Positions 41,007 through 50,300 of a DNA stretch of 64,000 nt are shown piece after piece. This stretch comes from Rhizobium mongolense subsp. loessense (GTDB lineage Bacteria; Pseudomonadota; Alphaproteobacteria; Rhizobiales; Rhizobiaceae). The position numbers and the translations under genes were made by a program. Position 1 is the stretch's first letter, and the number at the start of each line of letters is the position of its first letter. The stretch lies in the NCBI RefSeq assembly GCF_900099775.1, contig NZ_FMTM01000016.1, forward strand, positions 44,629-108,628. Reading direction: 5' to 3'. Below the pieces are notes generated by a model. The model was not told where the DNA came from. It made no database searches and worked only from the letters and a program-made list of their open reading frames with translations.

Positions 41007-41609
41007 CTAGATGCACTTGAGAAATCGATCGGTTTCCGTCAGCTCGAGCTGCACTGAAAATCGCTCGCCCAGGAGTTCCAATGACGCCTCATGCGATTCA
41101 TCTGCACCGCTACAGACAGCGTCCGTCAATAAGATGACCCGGTAGCCGAGATCGATTGCACCCAGAACCGCAGCCAATACGCAGACGTCCGTCTCGCCAC
41201 CGCTGATGACAAGGGTCGACACGCCCTCTTTGGCAAGCGTCGCATGGAGCCGGCCACAGATCCAAGGTGAGTAAGTGGCCTTGTCGAAGACCCGAGCAGG
41301 CGGGACAAGGCGGGCAAGCGAAGGGACAAGTTCGATCAGACCCGGCGGCAGCTGCTTGCGCGTCATCATCCACCATTTCTCATAATAGTGTTGCCAAGTG
41401 CCCGGCATGTCGGCTGCGTTTTCCGGTGGAATAAATCGGGTAAAGACCGTCCGCTCGGCATGAATGCCTGCGACCTCCTCAACCAGCGGCAAGGTGCGTT
41501 TCATCCATTCGACGTGCCATGGCGTCGCCTCGAAGAACAGGCTCTGCATGTCCACGCACAAGTGACGCCATTCGCCAAGACTGTGCATATGCTCGCTCAG
41601 CGGCGTCAC
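41007..41609 (-). CDS. Isochorismatase-family cysteine hydrolase
   Basis: A 200-residue hydrolase of the isochorismatase-like fold. The catalytic triad is visible as Asp in HLCVDMQSLF, Lys in VFDKATYSPW and the nucleophile Cys in GGETDVCVLAAV. Members cleave amides such as nicotinamide or carbamates; the substrate is not readable here. It follows a DUF6894 gene with a 4-base overlap and so is translated with it. Confidence 0.9.
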   Translation of the reverse strand: MTPLSEHMHSLGEWRHLCVDMQSLFFEATPWHVEWMKRTLPLVEEVAGIHAERTVFTRFIPPENAADMPGTWQHYYEKWWMMTRKQLPPGLIELVPSLARLVPPARVFDKATYSPWICGRLHATLAKEGVSTLVISGGETDVCVLAAVLGAIDLGYRVILLTDAVCSGADESHEASLELLGERFSVQLELTETDRFLKCI

Positions 41610-41836
41610 TCCTTGCTAATTTCCTCTAGGATTAATCGCAGCTCAGTGATTGGCAGGCGGTTTTCGTCGAACAGCTCGACGGACAGCATGTGGACGGGGG
41701 TTTCGGGCAATCCGCCGGCGGCAGTCTCGGTAAGAGCGTCGCGGGCTTCGGCCTTTGCAGCCTGCACCCCATCAAACTCGCGGCTCGTCTCTGCCAATTC
41801 CCCTTTCGCGCCGACGACCCTGTAAAAGTATTTCAT
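41606..41836 (-). CDS. DUF6894-like small protein
   Basis: A 76-residue protein, start ATG 41836 behind GAGAGG. It begins MKYFYRVVGAKGELAET; the family is common in rhizobia, with unknown function, and is often linked to general stress. An EcfG-like promoter lies about 25 bases upstream. It overlaps the isochorismatase start by four bases. Confidence 0.75.
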   Translation of the reverse strand: MKYFYRVVGAKGELAETSREFDGVQAAKAEARDALTETAAGGLPETPVHMLSVELFDENRLPITELRLILEEISKE

Positions 41837-41860
41837 CTGACCTCTCCATGGGTTGTCAGT

Positions 41861-41887
41861 GAAACACTTTCCAGGAGCGCTGGTTCC
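41861..41887 (-). promoter_or_regulatory. EcfG-like promoter for the DUF6894-isochorismatase pair
   Basis: On the minus strand GGAAC (41883-41887), 17 bases, then GTTTC (41861-41865). The -35 is perfect; the -10 has T rather than C before GTT. Confidence 0.45.
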
Positions 41888-42003
41888 GCGTGAAACGTGA
41901 TGCCTTTGGACAATCATGCCGAAGACGACGGGCAGTCGGGTCGTCTCGCAGAGGTTTTTTCGTTCCGCATCTCGGTGAGCGATGGGCTTGTTATCAGCTG
42001 ATC

Positions 42004-42028
42004 GGAACATCCCGCGCTGCGTCGCGTT
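42004..42028 (+). promoter_or_regulatory. EcfG-type general stress promoter upstream of DUF892
   Basis: GGAAC (42004-42008), 16 bases, CGTT (42025-42028). This fits the alphaproteobacterial EcfG sigma factor consensus exactly and lies 37 bases before the start codon. Confidence 0.65.
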
Positions 42029-42064
42029 CAGGTTTGTCACTTACCCCTACCATAGGAGAGCAGA

Positions 42065-42562
42065 ATGGCTGCAAAGACGCTAAACGACCTGTTCGTCGAC
42101 ACGTTGAAGGACATCTACTTCGCCGAAAAGCAGATCCTCAAAGCCTTGCCGAAGATGGCGCGCGCGGCGCAATCGGAGGAAGGCAAAGCAGGCTTCCTGA
42201 AACACCGTGACGAAACGGAAAGTCAGATCGAGCGGCTCGTGCAGGTGTTCGAGATCATCGGCAAGCCCGCTCGTGGCAAGACCTGCGAGGCGATCCAGGG
42301 CATCATCGCCGAAAGCGAAGAGATCATCGAAGAGTTCAAAGGCTCTGCCGCACTCGACGCGGGATTGATCTCTGCGGCCCAGGCCGTCGAGCATTATGAA
42401 ATCGCCCGCTACGGCACGCTGATCGCCTGGGCCAAGCAGCTGGGTCTGAAGGACGCGATCCCTCTCCTTCAGGCAAGCCTCGCGGAAGAGGAAGCAACCG
42501 ACAAGAAGCTCACCCAGCTTGCGCAAACTTCGGCAAATGTGAAGGCAACGAAGGCTGCATGA
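42065..42562 (+). CDS. Ferritin-like DUF892 (YciE/YciF-type) protein
   Basis: A 165-residue four-helix protein, ATG 42065 behind AGGAGAG. Start KTLNDLFVDTLKDIYFAEKQ and the later AVEHYEIARYGTLIAWA, LAEEEATDKKLT, are the DUF892 signatures. The Glu/His positions suit a ferritin-like di-iron centre. Members are general-stress proteins, which agrees with the EcfG promoter directly upstream. Confidence 0.92.
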   Translation: MAAKTLNDLFVDTLKDIYFAEKQILKALPKMARAAQSEEGKAGFLKHRDETESQIERLVQVFEIIGKPARGKTCEAIQGIIAESEEIIEEFKGSAALDAGLISAAQAVEHYEIARYGTLIAWAKQLGLKDAIPLLQASLAEEEATDKKLTQLAQTSANVKATKAA

Positions 42563-42574
42563 GTCATTATTCTT

Positions 42575-42602
42575 GGAGGGCCGCCATTCCGGCGGCCTTC
42601 CA
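42575..42602 (+). terminator. Terminator hairpin after DUF892
   Basis: Arms GGCCGCC and GGCGGCC (extendable through GGA/TCC) flank ATTCC, about 15 bases after the stop. Confidence 0.6.
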
Positions 42603-42787
42603 GCATGCCCCGCGTCGGCCCTGGAGGGTGCTCTTTCATTCCACCAGGCCCGGGCGGGACATTTATTCGCGACGACCATTTGTTCTGTCCAAACGCAATC
42701 CGTGTCACGCGGTCGCGACAGGATGGGGAACGCAGCGCGTTCGGCATCGTCAGGCGCCATCGAAGCCCTGATCGAGACCGCAAGCTG

Positions 42788-43276
42788 TCACGGCAAAGAC
42801 AGCAGCTGCGCAAGTGTGACCGGTCGGAGAGCCCGCGCATCAACGCCGACATCATATTGCCGGGGCATCGGTTTCAGCCGACCATGCGAATGCCCATGAA
42901 GGTTGATCGAGTTCTTGCCCATCTTGTGCCAAGTCCGGAACGGAAAATGACATAGCACGAGAAGATGCTCGTCTGTAACGAGCTCGGCATAATGCTGAAC
43001 GCTGGTCCAGTTCTTAGCCTTCGTTGTCGTCTCGGGATCACAGTTGCCAATAATCAAGTGCTTGCGGCCGTTCAGAATCGAAAGAAGGCGATCGCAGTCG
43101 CCCCCTTTCGCCGACATGAAGTCGCCGAGATGCCAGATGTCGTCGTCTTTTCCGACGATGGCATTCCAGTTCCTGATCAGCGCAACGTCGTGCTCTGCCA
43201 AATCGGGGAACGGCCGGCGATCGATCCGCAGCACACGTGGATCGGCGAAATGGGTGTCACTCGTAAAGTAGATCAT
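42788..43276 (-). CDS. Calcineurin-like metallophosphoesterase
   Basis: A 162-residue phosphoesterase. ATG 43276 is chosen because MIYFTSDTHFADPRV is the family start, though no good ribosome site precedes it. Metal-binding motifs: DTHF, HLGDF, GNCD, CHFP and HGHSHG, complete for the family. Likely a phosphodiesterase of broad specificity; the substrate is unknown. Confidence 0.88.
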   Translation of the reverse strand: MIYFTSDTHFADPRVLRIDRRPFPDLAEHDVALIRNWNAIVGKDDDIWHLGDFMSAKGGDCDRLLSILNGRKHLIIGNCDPETTTKAKNWTSVQHYAELVTDEHLLVLCHFPFRTWHKMGKNSINLHGHSHGRLKPMPRQYDVGVDARALRPVTLAQLLSLP

Positions 43277-43553
43277 GACTGGAACAATGGAGCGGCGGCG
43301 GCCAGAGTCAAAGTGCCCAGCAAAAAGCCAGCGACGGGCAGTATCGGCACGCGCCTTTTCAAGGCAGGGGGCGTCAGTTTCCCGGACGACAAAACAGCAA
43401 AATACAGCCGTCGGACTTAAAGTTCCTGACCTTTCGGTGGGTTCATAAGAGACGTTTTTCAAAACGATCAATTATCCATATCTTCTGGATTTGCAGAGGC
43501 ACCTCACCCTAGTTAACCTTGCGATTGTGGATCATATCTCCATGATTGCACGG

Positions 43554-44031
43554 ATGATTATACCAAGACGGAAAACAGCAGAGCTCGTCGAGCTACCTCA
43601 ATAACAATCCAGCGGTCGCCTTGCTCGGGCCTCGACAGGTGGGGAGAACCATCCTCGCATTGGAGGTCGGCGAGCAACGGCCGCCTATCTATCTCGATCT
43701 CGAATCCGACGCGGATCGTGCCAAACTCGCCGAGCCGGAACTTTATCTTGCCGGACACGAGGACAAACTCGTTATCCTCGACGAGGTCCATCGCGCTCCG
43801 GACCTGTTCCAGAACCTACGCGGCCTGATCGACCGAGGGCGGCGGGGGACTGCGCAGCGGCCGTTCCTGTCGCATGGCTCGGCCTCCATCGATCTCCTGA
43901 AACAGTCTGGCGAGAGCCTGGCCGGTCGGATCGGCGATCTGGAACTCGCACCGATCGGCGGCCTAGAGGTCGAAGCCGGCGAACTCAACAAGCTAACAAC
44001 TCGCAGGCGGTCGCGAATGATGTTCGCGTGA
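43554..44031 (+). pseudogene. AAA_14 / DUF4143-type ATPase remnant
   Basis: ATG 43554 starts IPRRKTAELVEL. One frame over, the family continues YLNNNPAVALLGPRQVGRT, DKLVILDEVHRAPDLFQNL and GSASIDLLKQSGESLAGRIG, then stops. The DUF4143 C-terminal half is absent and the N-terminal frame is broken. The Walker A loop reads GPRQVGRT where the family has lysine (GKT), so ATP binding is also damaged. These ATPases are often toxin-antitoxin-like orphans; this copy is clearly decayed. Confidence 0.8.
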
Positions 44032-44436
44032 ATTCTGTCGCTATTTCAGGATTTCATCGACACGTCTGGCGAACCTGTCGATCGTATCCGATGGCGGTCA
44101 ATCGCATGTTCGATCATCTGCGGGACAGACATCAGCTCGCCGCGGTCACGCGAGAACGCAACGCATCCATAGTTCCCGACCGTAAAAGCAGGAACTCCAG
44201 GCGGCCTGTCAACAGACATCCGGAGCGGCAAAATAGCGGAGCACCAGTGCCGCCACTGTTCCGCCTGTCAGCTTAGGCCTGTTTTGCGCCCATCTGTGTT
44301 TGTGGTACTCTACAACCAAAATTCGCAACTGATGAGGCTTTACATCGGCCCCTCAATGCTTGACCGGATCGGACTGAAGGCATACGGCGTGGCCGCCCAA
44401 TCATCCAGCTTCGTGTGTGTTCTTCGGAGTTCGTGA
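44032..44436. other. Non-coding stretch, possibly decayed
   Basis: No gene supported. On the minus strand a stretch around 44050-44230 reads VPAFTVGNYGCVAFSRDR without recognised family or ribosome site; it may be debris like the adjacent ATPase remnant. Confidence 0.35.
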
Positions 44437-45090
44437 ATGGAGTCGCTCATGATCAGTCGCCTATTATTTGTTACTTTGCTCGCACTCGCAACAGCGGTTT
44501 GTCCGACGCGAGGGGAGGCCGGGCCGAGTTCTGCGTCCGCCGACGGTGCAGCCGTTCCGACAGTCTCTACCACGACACCACGGAATGTGGTCACGGCAGC
44601 GCGACATCAACAAAAGGCAGGGCGATTTTTCATTGAGTTCCGTTCCCGCTATGCCCTCAGCTACGGCCACACCTACGTGATTTTTGGGCGTATGGGCAAG
44701 ACGGGCAACATAATTGATCGCGAAGTGGCCGGTCTGCACCCGGCTTCGAATAGTGCAGTACCATATATCTTGGGCCATTATATACCGGTGCCAGCCGAGA
44801 CTGGGGAGAGCGACGGAGACCTGGATGACCGGTACAGATCGGCTAGCTGGCGCGTTACACTGAACGAACAGGAATACAGGAACGTTGTTGCTTACATCCG
44901 CAAGCTGCAGGCCACTTCCCGCTTCTGGCAGGCGACAGTCAGTAACTGCAATGCCTTCGTCGGGAAAATAGCACGTTCCATGGGGTATAAGACGCCCGGC
45001 ATCTGGCTCCGCCCGCAGCAGTACGTTATCAAGCTACGAGAGATGAACGGGGGGCCGAATGCAGTCGGCTACACCGGGCCTCCAGGTTAG
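44437..45090 (+). CDS. Secreted protein with possible papain-like (NlpC/LRAT-type) Cys-His fold
   Basis: A 217-residue protein; GGAG lies seven bases before ATG 44437. A hydrophobic signal (LLFVTLLALATAV) is followed by a low-complexity linker to about residue 50. The mature domain has a conserved-looking His (SYGHTYVIFGR) and Cys (VSNCNAFVGKIARSMG) in the order and spacing of NlpC/LRAT-like papain-fold proteins. That is only a pattern argument. It is flanked by non-coding or decayed DNA on both sides, and its codon use is less GC-biased than its neighbours. Confidence 0.6.
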   Translation: MESLMISRLLFVTLLALATAVCPTRGEAGPSSASADGAAVPTVSTTTPRNVVTAARHQQKAGRFFIEFRSRYALSYGHTYVIFGRMGKTGNIIDREVAGLHPASNSAVPYILGHYIPVPAETGESDGDLDDRYRSASWRVTLNEQEYRNVVAYIRKLQATSRFWQATVSNCNAFVGKIARSMGYKTPGIWLRPQQYVIKLREMNGGPNAVGYTGPPG

Positions 45091-45766
45091 ATTTTGAGAA
45101 GACCACTGTATCTACGCGTTTTTCAGCCGACAGAGTCGCGGCTGTTCTCGGCGCATTTCCTACAGATGTCTGCTCCTTTGCGATCACGTATTCTTCTTCA
45201 GGAATATGATCCGAGGTGAAATCGAAGCGGGCTAAGGCAGCTTAGGAGCCGTCGCCTGCAGAGCAGCGGCAATTCCTCGCGGCCGCTGGTTTATTCAGCG
45301 AACGACGCAGATGACAACCCGAGCGCACGGCGATAGTCGGCCCGAGACGCTGCTCTCCTTACCTCAGAGACTCATCGACGGAGCAAAAAAGCAACGCACT
45401 CTGTTTTCGCTGGGAAAAAGGCAGAAGTGATAGGCGCCATCCGGCGACTTTCTTCTTTCGGCCTGCGGGATCGAAAGGACGTGCTTGCGCGTGACCAGGC
45501 GATGATCGCCAAGCAGAAGCGTTATTATGTATCCGCTATCACCAGGACGCACAGTTTCCGACGGAAGCCTTTGGCAATCGCCTCTCTTGCCGTCACCGTC
45601 ACAGCAGAAGGGCTCGTAGGTGTAGCCTAGCCCGATGGCGCTTGATGAGCATGAGAGAGGTTAGCCACCACGATCATAATCCCCGCAAGTAGCATTCGCA
45701 TGGCGTTCTCGCTTCCAGATGTGACCCTAGCAGTGCATGGCGCAATCCACGCCCCGACAAGGTCCG
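45091..45766. other. Non-coding stretch
   Basis: Almost 680 bases without a convincing gene, hairpin or repeat. Short open frames near 45364-45630 lack ribosome sites and known features. Confidence 0.45.
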
Positions 45767-46180
45767 TTATTCGTTTCTGTTAGATGGATCAGCCAACACC
45801 GAAGGCGGACGACTGATTGGATACTTGATGACCGAGACCTTCTCCGCGAGCTTAATGTCGCCGTTTTCCTTGAGCAGCGTACGAAAGCTCGGATGCAGCC
45901 CGCCATCTTGATAGGCCAGCGGCGCGAAATCTTTGGCAGCCAGTTCCTGGTATTTCTTTTCGTCAGCAGATGATTTGGCTACGACCGCAGGATCAGATTG
46001 ATCGATGCGCTTCGGACACACGGCAAGTGGATCGTCGGGGTCGCCATCCTTGAATTCGGCGTCGAAGACGAATTTCCTGCCGCAGGGTGCAACCCTGGGC
46101 TCGCGCCGCCAAAAAGTTTTCCTACGAATACACCGCTGGCCAACGGGCATTGAATGGCTGATCATGTCGCCGCTTGCCAT
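45767..46180 (-). CDS. Hypothetical protein
   Basis: A frame of up to 137 residues. The C-terminal 100 residues look like real protein (KFVFDAEFKDGDPDDPLAVCPKR, AAKDFAPLAYQDGG, KLAEKVSVIKYP), while the first 30 are doubtful; a later start is possible. No family is recognised. It is divergent from the cold-shock gene. Confidence 0.45.
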   Translation of the reverse strand: MASGDMISHSMPVGQRCIRRKTFWRREPRVAPCGRKFVFDAEFKDGDPDDPLAVCPKRIDQSDPAVVAKSSADEKKYQELAAKDFAPLAYQDGGLHPSFRTLLKENGDIKLAEKVSVIKYPISRPPSVLADPSNRNE

Positions 46181-46235
46181 CCCGCTGCTATTCTACCTAT
46201 GTTTGCGGCAAGGCTTACAAAAACGAGGACAAGAA

Positions 46236-46445
46236 ATGCCGACGGGAACAGTGAAATTCTTCAATCAGAACAAGGGCTTTGGCTTCATCCATCCAGATGA
46301 CGGATCGACCGACACGTTCGTTCATATTTCCGCCGTCCAGCGGTCGGGCCTTACCAGCTTGAGCGAAGGCCAGAAGGTCAGCTACGAGATCGTCGAGGAT
46401 CGCCGGTCAGGGAAATCGTCTGCCGAAAACCTGAAGCTCCTGTAG
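46236..46445 (+). CDS. Cold-shock-family RNA chaperone
   Basis: A 69-residue CspA-like protein, ATG 46236 behind GAGG. Both RNA-binding motifs are present: KGFGFIHP (RNP1) and DTFVHISAV (RNP2), starting from GTVKFFNQNKGFG. It binds single-stranded RNA or DNA and melts secondary structure. A stand-alone gene. Confidence 0.95.
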   Translation: MPTGTVKFFNQNKGFGFIHPDDGSTDTFVHISAVQRSGLTSLSEGQKVSYEIVEDRRSGKSSAENLKLL

Positions 46446-46643
46446 TTTAGGGGGAGGCAAGAGCGTCGGGAAAAAAGAAGCGTTTCCGCTCTACGTCGCT
46501 CTCGTTCGCGCGCATCGCTCGCGGCCGAAACGAAGTGTGCGGCGCGGCGTGCTCGTCAAGGCAAATCGCCAGATCGCACTGCTTGCTTCACTGGCAGGTC
46601 TGCTCTTCTTCTGTGCCGTCGTGTTGGAAACGCTCATCCTTGA

Positions 46644-47096
46644 CTAAGATGGACGCACGCTCATGAAAACTTTGGGCTTCCCGTCCTTCGACAGACTGTA
46701 GACGTCGTACGACGCTTGCGGATCGTTGCCCATCCCGAGCGACCCTGCTGGCATCCCTGGCACCGCCAAGCCCGCAATATCCGGCCTCTTGCTCATGACC
46801 GTTTCAACCGCCTCCAATGGAACGTGTCCCTCAAAGAAATAAGGGCCGGCGACAGCAGTATGGCAGCCCTGCATTTCCGCAGGAATCTTGTATTTCGCCT
46901 TGATAGCTGTCAGGTCATCGGGGTGTTTCACCGTGACAGTGAAGCCCGCGTTGGCCATCGCGTTTGCCCAGGCCTCGCAACAGCCGCAGTTCGGGTCCTT
47001 GTATGCGATCATGCTTTCACCCGCCGCCCGCGCTACCCCAGTCCACGAAATCGATCCAGCGGCAACGACAGAACAAAGGAACTCTCTTCTTTTCAT
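46644..47096 (-). CDS. DUF411 metal-binding protein
   Basis: A 150-residue exported protein, ATG 47096 behind AAAGGAC. An N-terminal signal with RREF (twin-arginine-like) is cleaved near VARA. The DUF411 core reads YKDPNCGCCEAWANAM, with a Cys-x-Cys-Cys cluster, plus CHTAV and GHVPLEAV. The family recurs in copper- and arsenic-resistance clusters as a periplasmic copper binder or reductase. It is the last gene of the cus-like run on the minus strand. Confidence 0.88.
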   Translation of the reverse strand: MKRREFLCSVVAAGSISWTGVARAAGESMIAYKDPNCGCCEAWANAMANAGFTVTVKHPDDLTAIKAKYKIPAEMQGCHTAVAGPYFFEGHVPLEAVETVMSKRPDIAGLAVPGMPAGSLGMGNDPQASYDVYSLSKDGKPKVFMSVRPS

Positions 47097-47253
47097 TTTG
47101 GTTGTCCTTTCGAATGGCGTCTGAAGACGGAAGCAGAGCCAAAAGCGGCCATCATGTGGGCATCTCGATGCCAGAATGGCATTATCGGAGTTGAGCCTTG
47201 GGCGGTCAAACCACGTTTCGGAGATCGTTCGCCCGCGCACGGTCGAGCACCCC

Positions 47254-47373
47254 TCAGCGGAAGAAGACATATTTTACGAGGGCCGCGATCACCAGAACGA
47301 TGACGGCGATCCCGATGAGCGTCGCGATGCCCATTCCCCACATCATTCCGCCGCCCATCATGACGTTCATCAT
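47254..47373 (-). CDS. Small Met-rich membrane peptide in the cus operon
   Basis: A 39-residue frame with a textbook ribosome site (AAAGGAGG). It starts MMNVMMGGGMMWGMG and continues into one hydrophobic helix (IATLIGIAVIVLVIAALV), ending KYVFFR. The methionine cluster next to a membrane helix suits copper(I) binding at the membrane face. It lies 13 bases after cusA. No named family is known to me, though similar peptides occur beside copper efflux genes. Confidence 0.75.
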   Translation of the reverse strand: MMNVMMGGGMMWGMGIATLIGIAVIVLVIAALVKYVFFR

Positions 47374-47385
47374 AGCGTCCTCCTT

Positions 47386-50300
47386 TCATTCGGCCGCTTC
47401 GCTCCGGGCGTCGTCTGAGCCAGGCTTGACGTCGACGAATGGGATGTTTGCGCTGGCAGGTAATCGCCATCCTTTGGCTAGCCCGTAGATCGCAGGAATC
47501 ACCACCAAGGTGAGGAGCGTCGAAGAAATCATGCCGCCGATCATCGGCACGGCGATGCGCTGCATGATTTCCGATCCGGTACCGGTGCTCCAGAGGATGG
47601 GTACCAGCCCCGCCATGATGGCGACGACAGTCATCATCTTCGGCCGGACCCGTTCGACCGCCCCGATCATGATCGCGCGATTGAGATCGGCTCTTGTGAA
47701 GTCCCGCTTCTCCATCTCACAGACGGAGCGTCGCTCCTTCAAAGCCTGGTCGAGATAGATCAGCATGATCACGCCCGTTTCGGCCGCGACGCCCGCCAAG
47801 GCGATGAAGCCGACGGCAACCGCCACGGAGGCGTTGAAACCAAGCCACCACATCAGCCAGATGCCGCCAACCAGTGCGAACGGCAGGGACAGCATGACGA
47901 TCATCGTCTCCGTCAGCGCCTTGAAATTCAGGTATAGCAATAGGAAGATCAGCGCCAAGGTCAGCGGCACGACGATCATCAAGCGTGCTTTCGCACGTTC
48001 GAGATATTCGAACTGCCCGCTCCAGGCGACGGAATAGCCTGCTGGCATCGTCACGCTTTTGGCGACCGCCTTCTGCGCTTCAGCTACGTATCCGCCCAGA
48101 TCGCGATTGGCGATATCGACGAAGATGTAGACCGCAAGCTGACCGTTCTCCGTGCGGATCGTGGTAGCTCCGCGTGCGAGCTTGACATCGGCGACCTCCC
48201 CAAGAGGCACCGATCCGCCGCCGGGCAGCGATACTTGCACGTCCCGGGCAATGGATTGCTGATCACTTCGATAGGCCCGTGGATATCGGATGGCCACCCC
48301 GTAGCGCTCGCGGCCCTCGACGGTCGAGGTCACCACCTCCGAGCCGAGCGCCATGCTGATGACGTCCTGAACATCGTTGACCGTCAAGCCGTAGCGTCCG
48401 AGCGCAGTGCGATCCGGAACGATGTCGAGGTAGTAGCCGCCGATCACCCGTTCCGCATAGGCGCTCGATGTTCCGGGGATGGTTTTCAGCACGTTTTCGA
48501 TTTGGCGAGCGACCGTTTCCATCTCGCCGAGATCAGTGCCGTAAACTTTGGCACCTACAGGCGTCCTGATCCCGGTCGACAGCATGTCGATGCGGGCGCG
48601 GATCGGCATCGTCCAGGCATTGGAGACGCCGGGGAACTGCAGAGCGGCGTCCATCTCCTGCTTCAGGCTGTCGGTCGTCACGCCTGGCCGCCACTGCGAC
48701 TTCGGCTTGAGAGTGATGATCGTTTCGAACATCTCCGTCGGAGCCGGGTCGGTGGCGGTTAGCGCACGGCCTGCCTTTCCGAAGACGCTCTCGACCTCAG
48801 GGAACGACTTGATGATGCGGTCCTGTGTCTGCATCAGCTCTGCCCCCTTGGTGACCGATATGCCTGGCAGCGTGGTCGGCATATACATCAGCGTCCCCTC
48901 ATCAAGGCTGGGCATGAATTCGCTGCCGATATGCTGGACCGGCCATGCGGTTGCCGCGAGGATCGCGACGGCGGCGAGGATGGTCAGCGTCTTGACCTTG
49001 AGGACGCCCGCAATCACCGGCCGGTAAATCCAGATCAAAAAGCGGTTCAGCGGGTTCTTATGCTCGGGCACGATGCGGCCGCGTACGAAGAGGATCATCA
49101 AGGCAGGAACAAGCGTGACTGAGAGGAATGCCGCCGCCGCCATGGCGAACGTCTTGGTGAAGGCCAGTGGTCCGAACAGCCGTCCTTCCTGAGACTCCAG
49201 GGTAAAGATCGGCAGGAACGATACGGTGATGATTAGCAGACTGAAGAAAAGTGCTGGTCCGACTTCGCTTGCGGCACCGACCAGTATCTCGATACGAGGT
49301 TTATCTGGCGGAGCGCGTTCGAGGTGCTTGTGGGCGTTCTCGATCATGACGATGGCCGCATCGATCATAGCGCCGATGGCAATGGCGATACCGCCAAGGC
49401 TCATGATGTTTGCGCCGATGCCGAGGATTTTCATGGCAATAAAGGCAATCAGGATGCCGACGGGCAGCATGATGATCGCCACGAGAGCACTGCGAACATG
49501 GAGAAGGAAGGCAACCGTTACCAGCGCGACGACAAGAGACTCCTCGATCAAGGTGCTCTTCAGCGTTTCGATGGCGGACTCAATCAATGTCGACCGGTCA
49601 TAGACCGGCACGATCTCCGTTCCCCCGGGGAGGCTGCTTTGGACCGAAGTCAAACTCTTCTTGGCGTTATCGATCACGGTCAGGGCATTGGCTCCGAACC
49701 GTTGCAGGACGATGCCGCTTGCGACCTCGCCTTCGCCGTTCAGTTCGGTAATTCCCCTTCGTTCATCCGGAACGAGTTCCACCTTGGCGACGTCGCCCAG
49801 CCTGAGCGGCGTGCCGCGTTGCGTCTTGAGCACGATGTTCTCAATATCGCTGATGCCCTTGAGATAGCCGCGTCCGCGTACCATGAACTCGAATTCGGAA
49901 AGTTCGATGGTTCGGCCGCCGACATCCGAGTTGCTGGCCCGGACCGCATTGGAAATGTCGTTAAGCGATATACCCTGAGCCTTCAGCCGAGAGGGATCAA
50001 CGACGATGGAATATTGCTTCACGAAGCCACCAACACTGGCCACTTCCGCGACCCCCTCCGACTTCGAAACGCCGAACCGCACGACCCAGTCCTGCAGCGA
50101 GCGGAGTTCTGCGAGCGTGAGGTCCTTGGCGACCAGAGCATACTGGTAGACCCAGCCAACACCTGTGGCGTCTGGGCCGAGCGTCGGGGTCACACCCTGA
50201 GGCAGGCGGCTCGACGCCGCGTTCAGGTATTCCAGCACGCGGCTTCTCGCCCAGTAAGGATCGGTGCCGTCTTCGAAGATCACGTAGACGAAGGACACGC

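Noticed and set aside
40741..41016. 91-residue minus-strand open frame between isochorismatase and the small gene
   Set aside because: No ribosome site, mixed composition, overlaps the isochorismatase end; probably non-coding.
45364..45630. Overlapping short open frames on both strands
   Set aside because: No ribosome sites, no recognisable domains, and low-quality codon patterns.
46470..46640. Possible small membrane peptide after the cold-shock gene
   Set aside because: A hydrophobic stretch (LLASLAGLLFFCAVVLETL) exists, but no start codon with a ribosome site is in frame.
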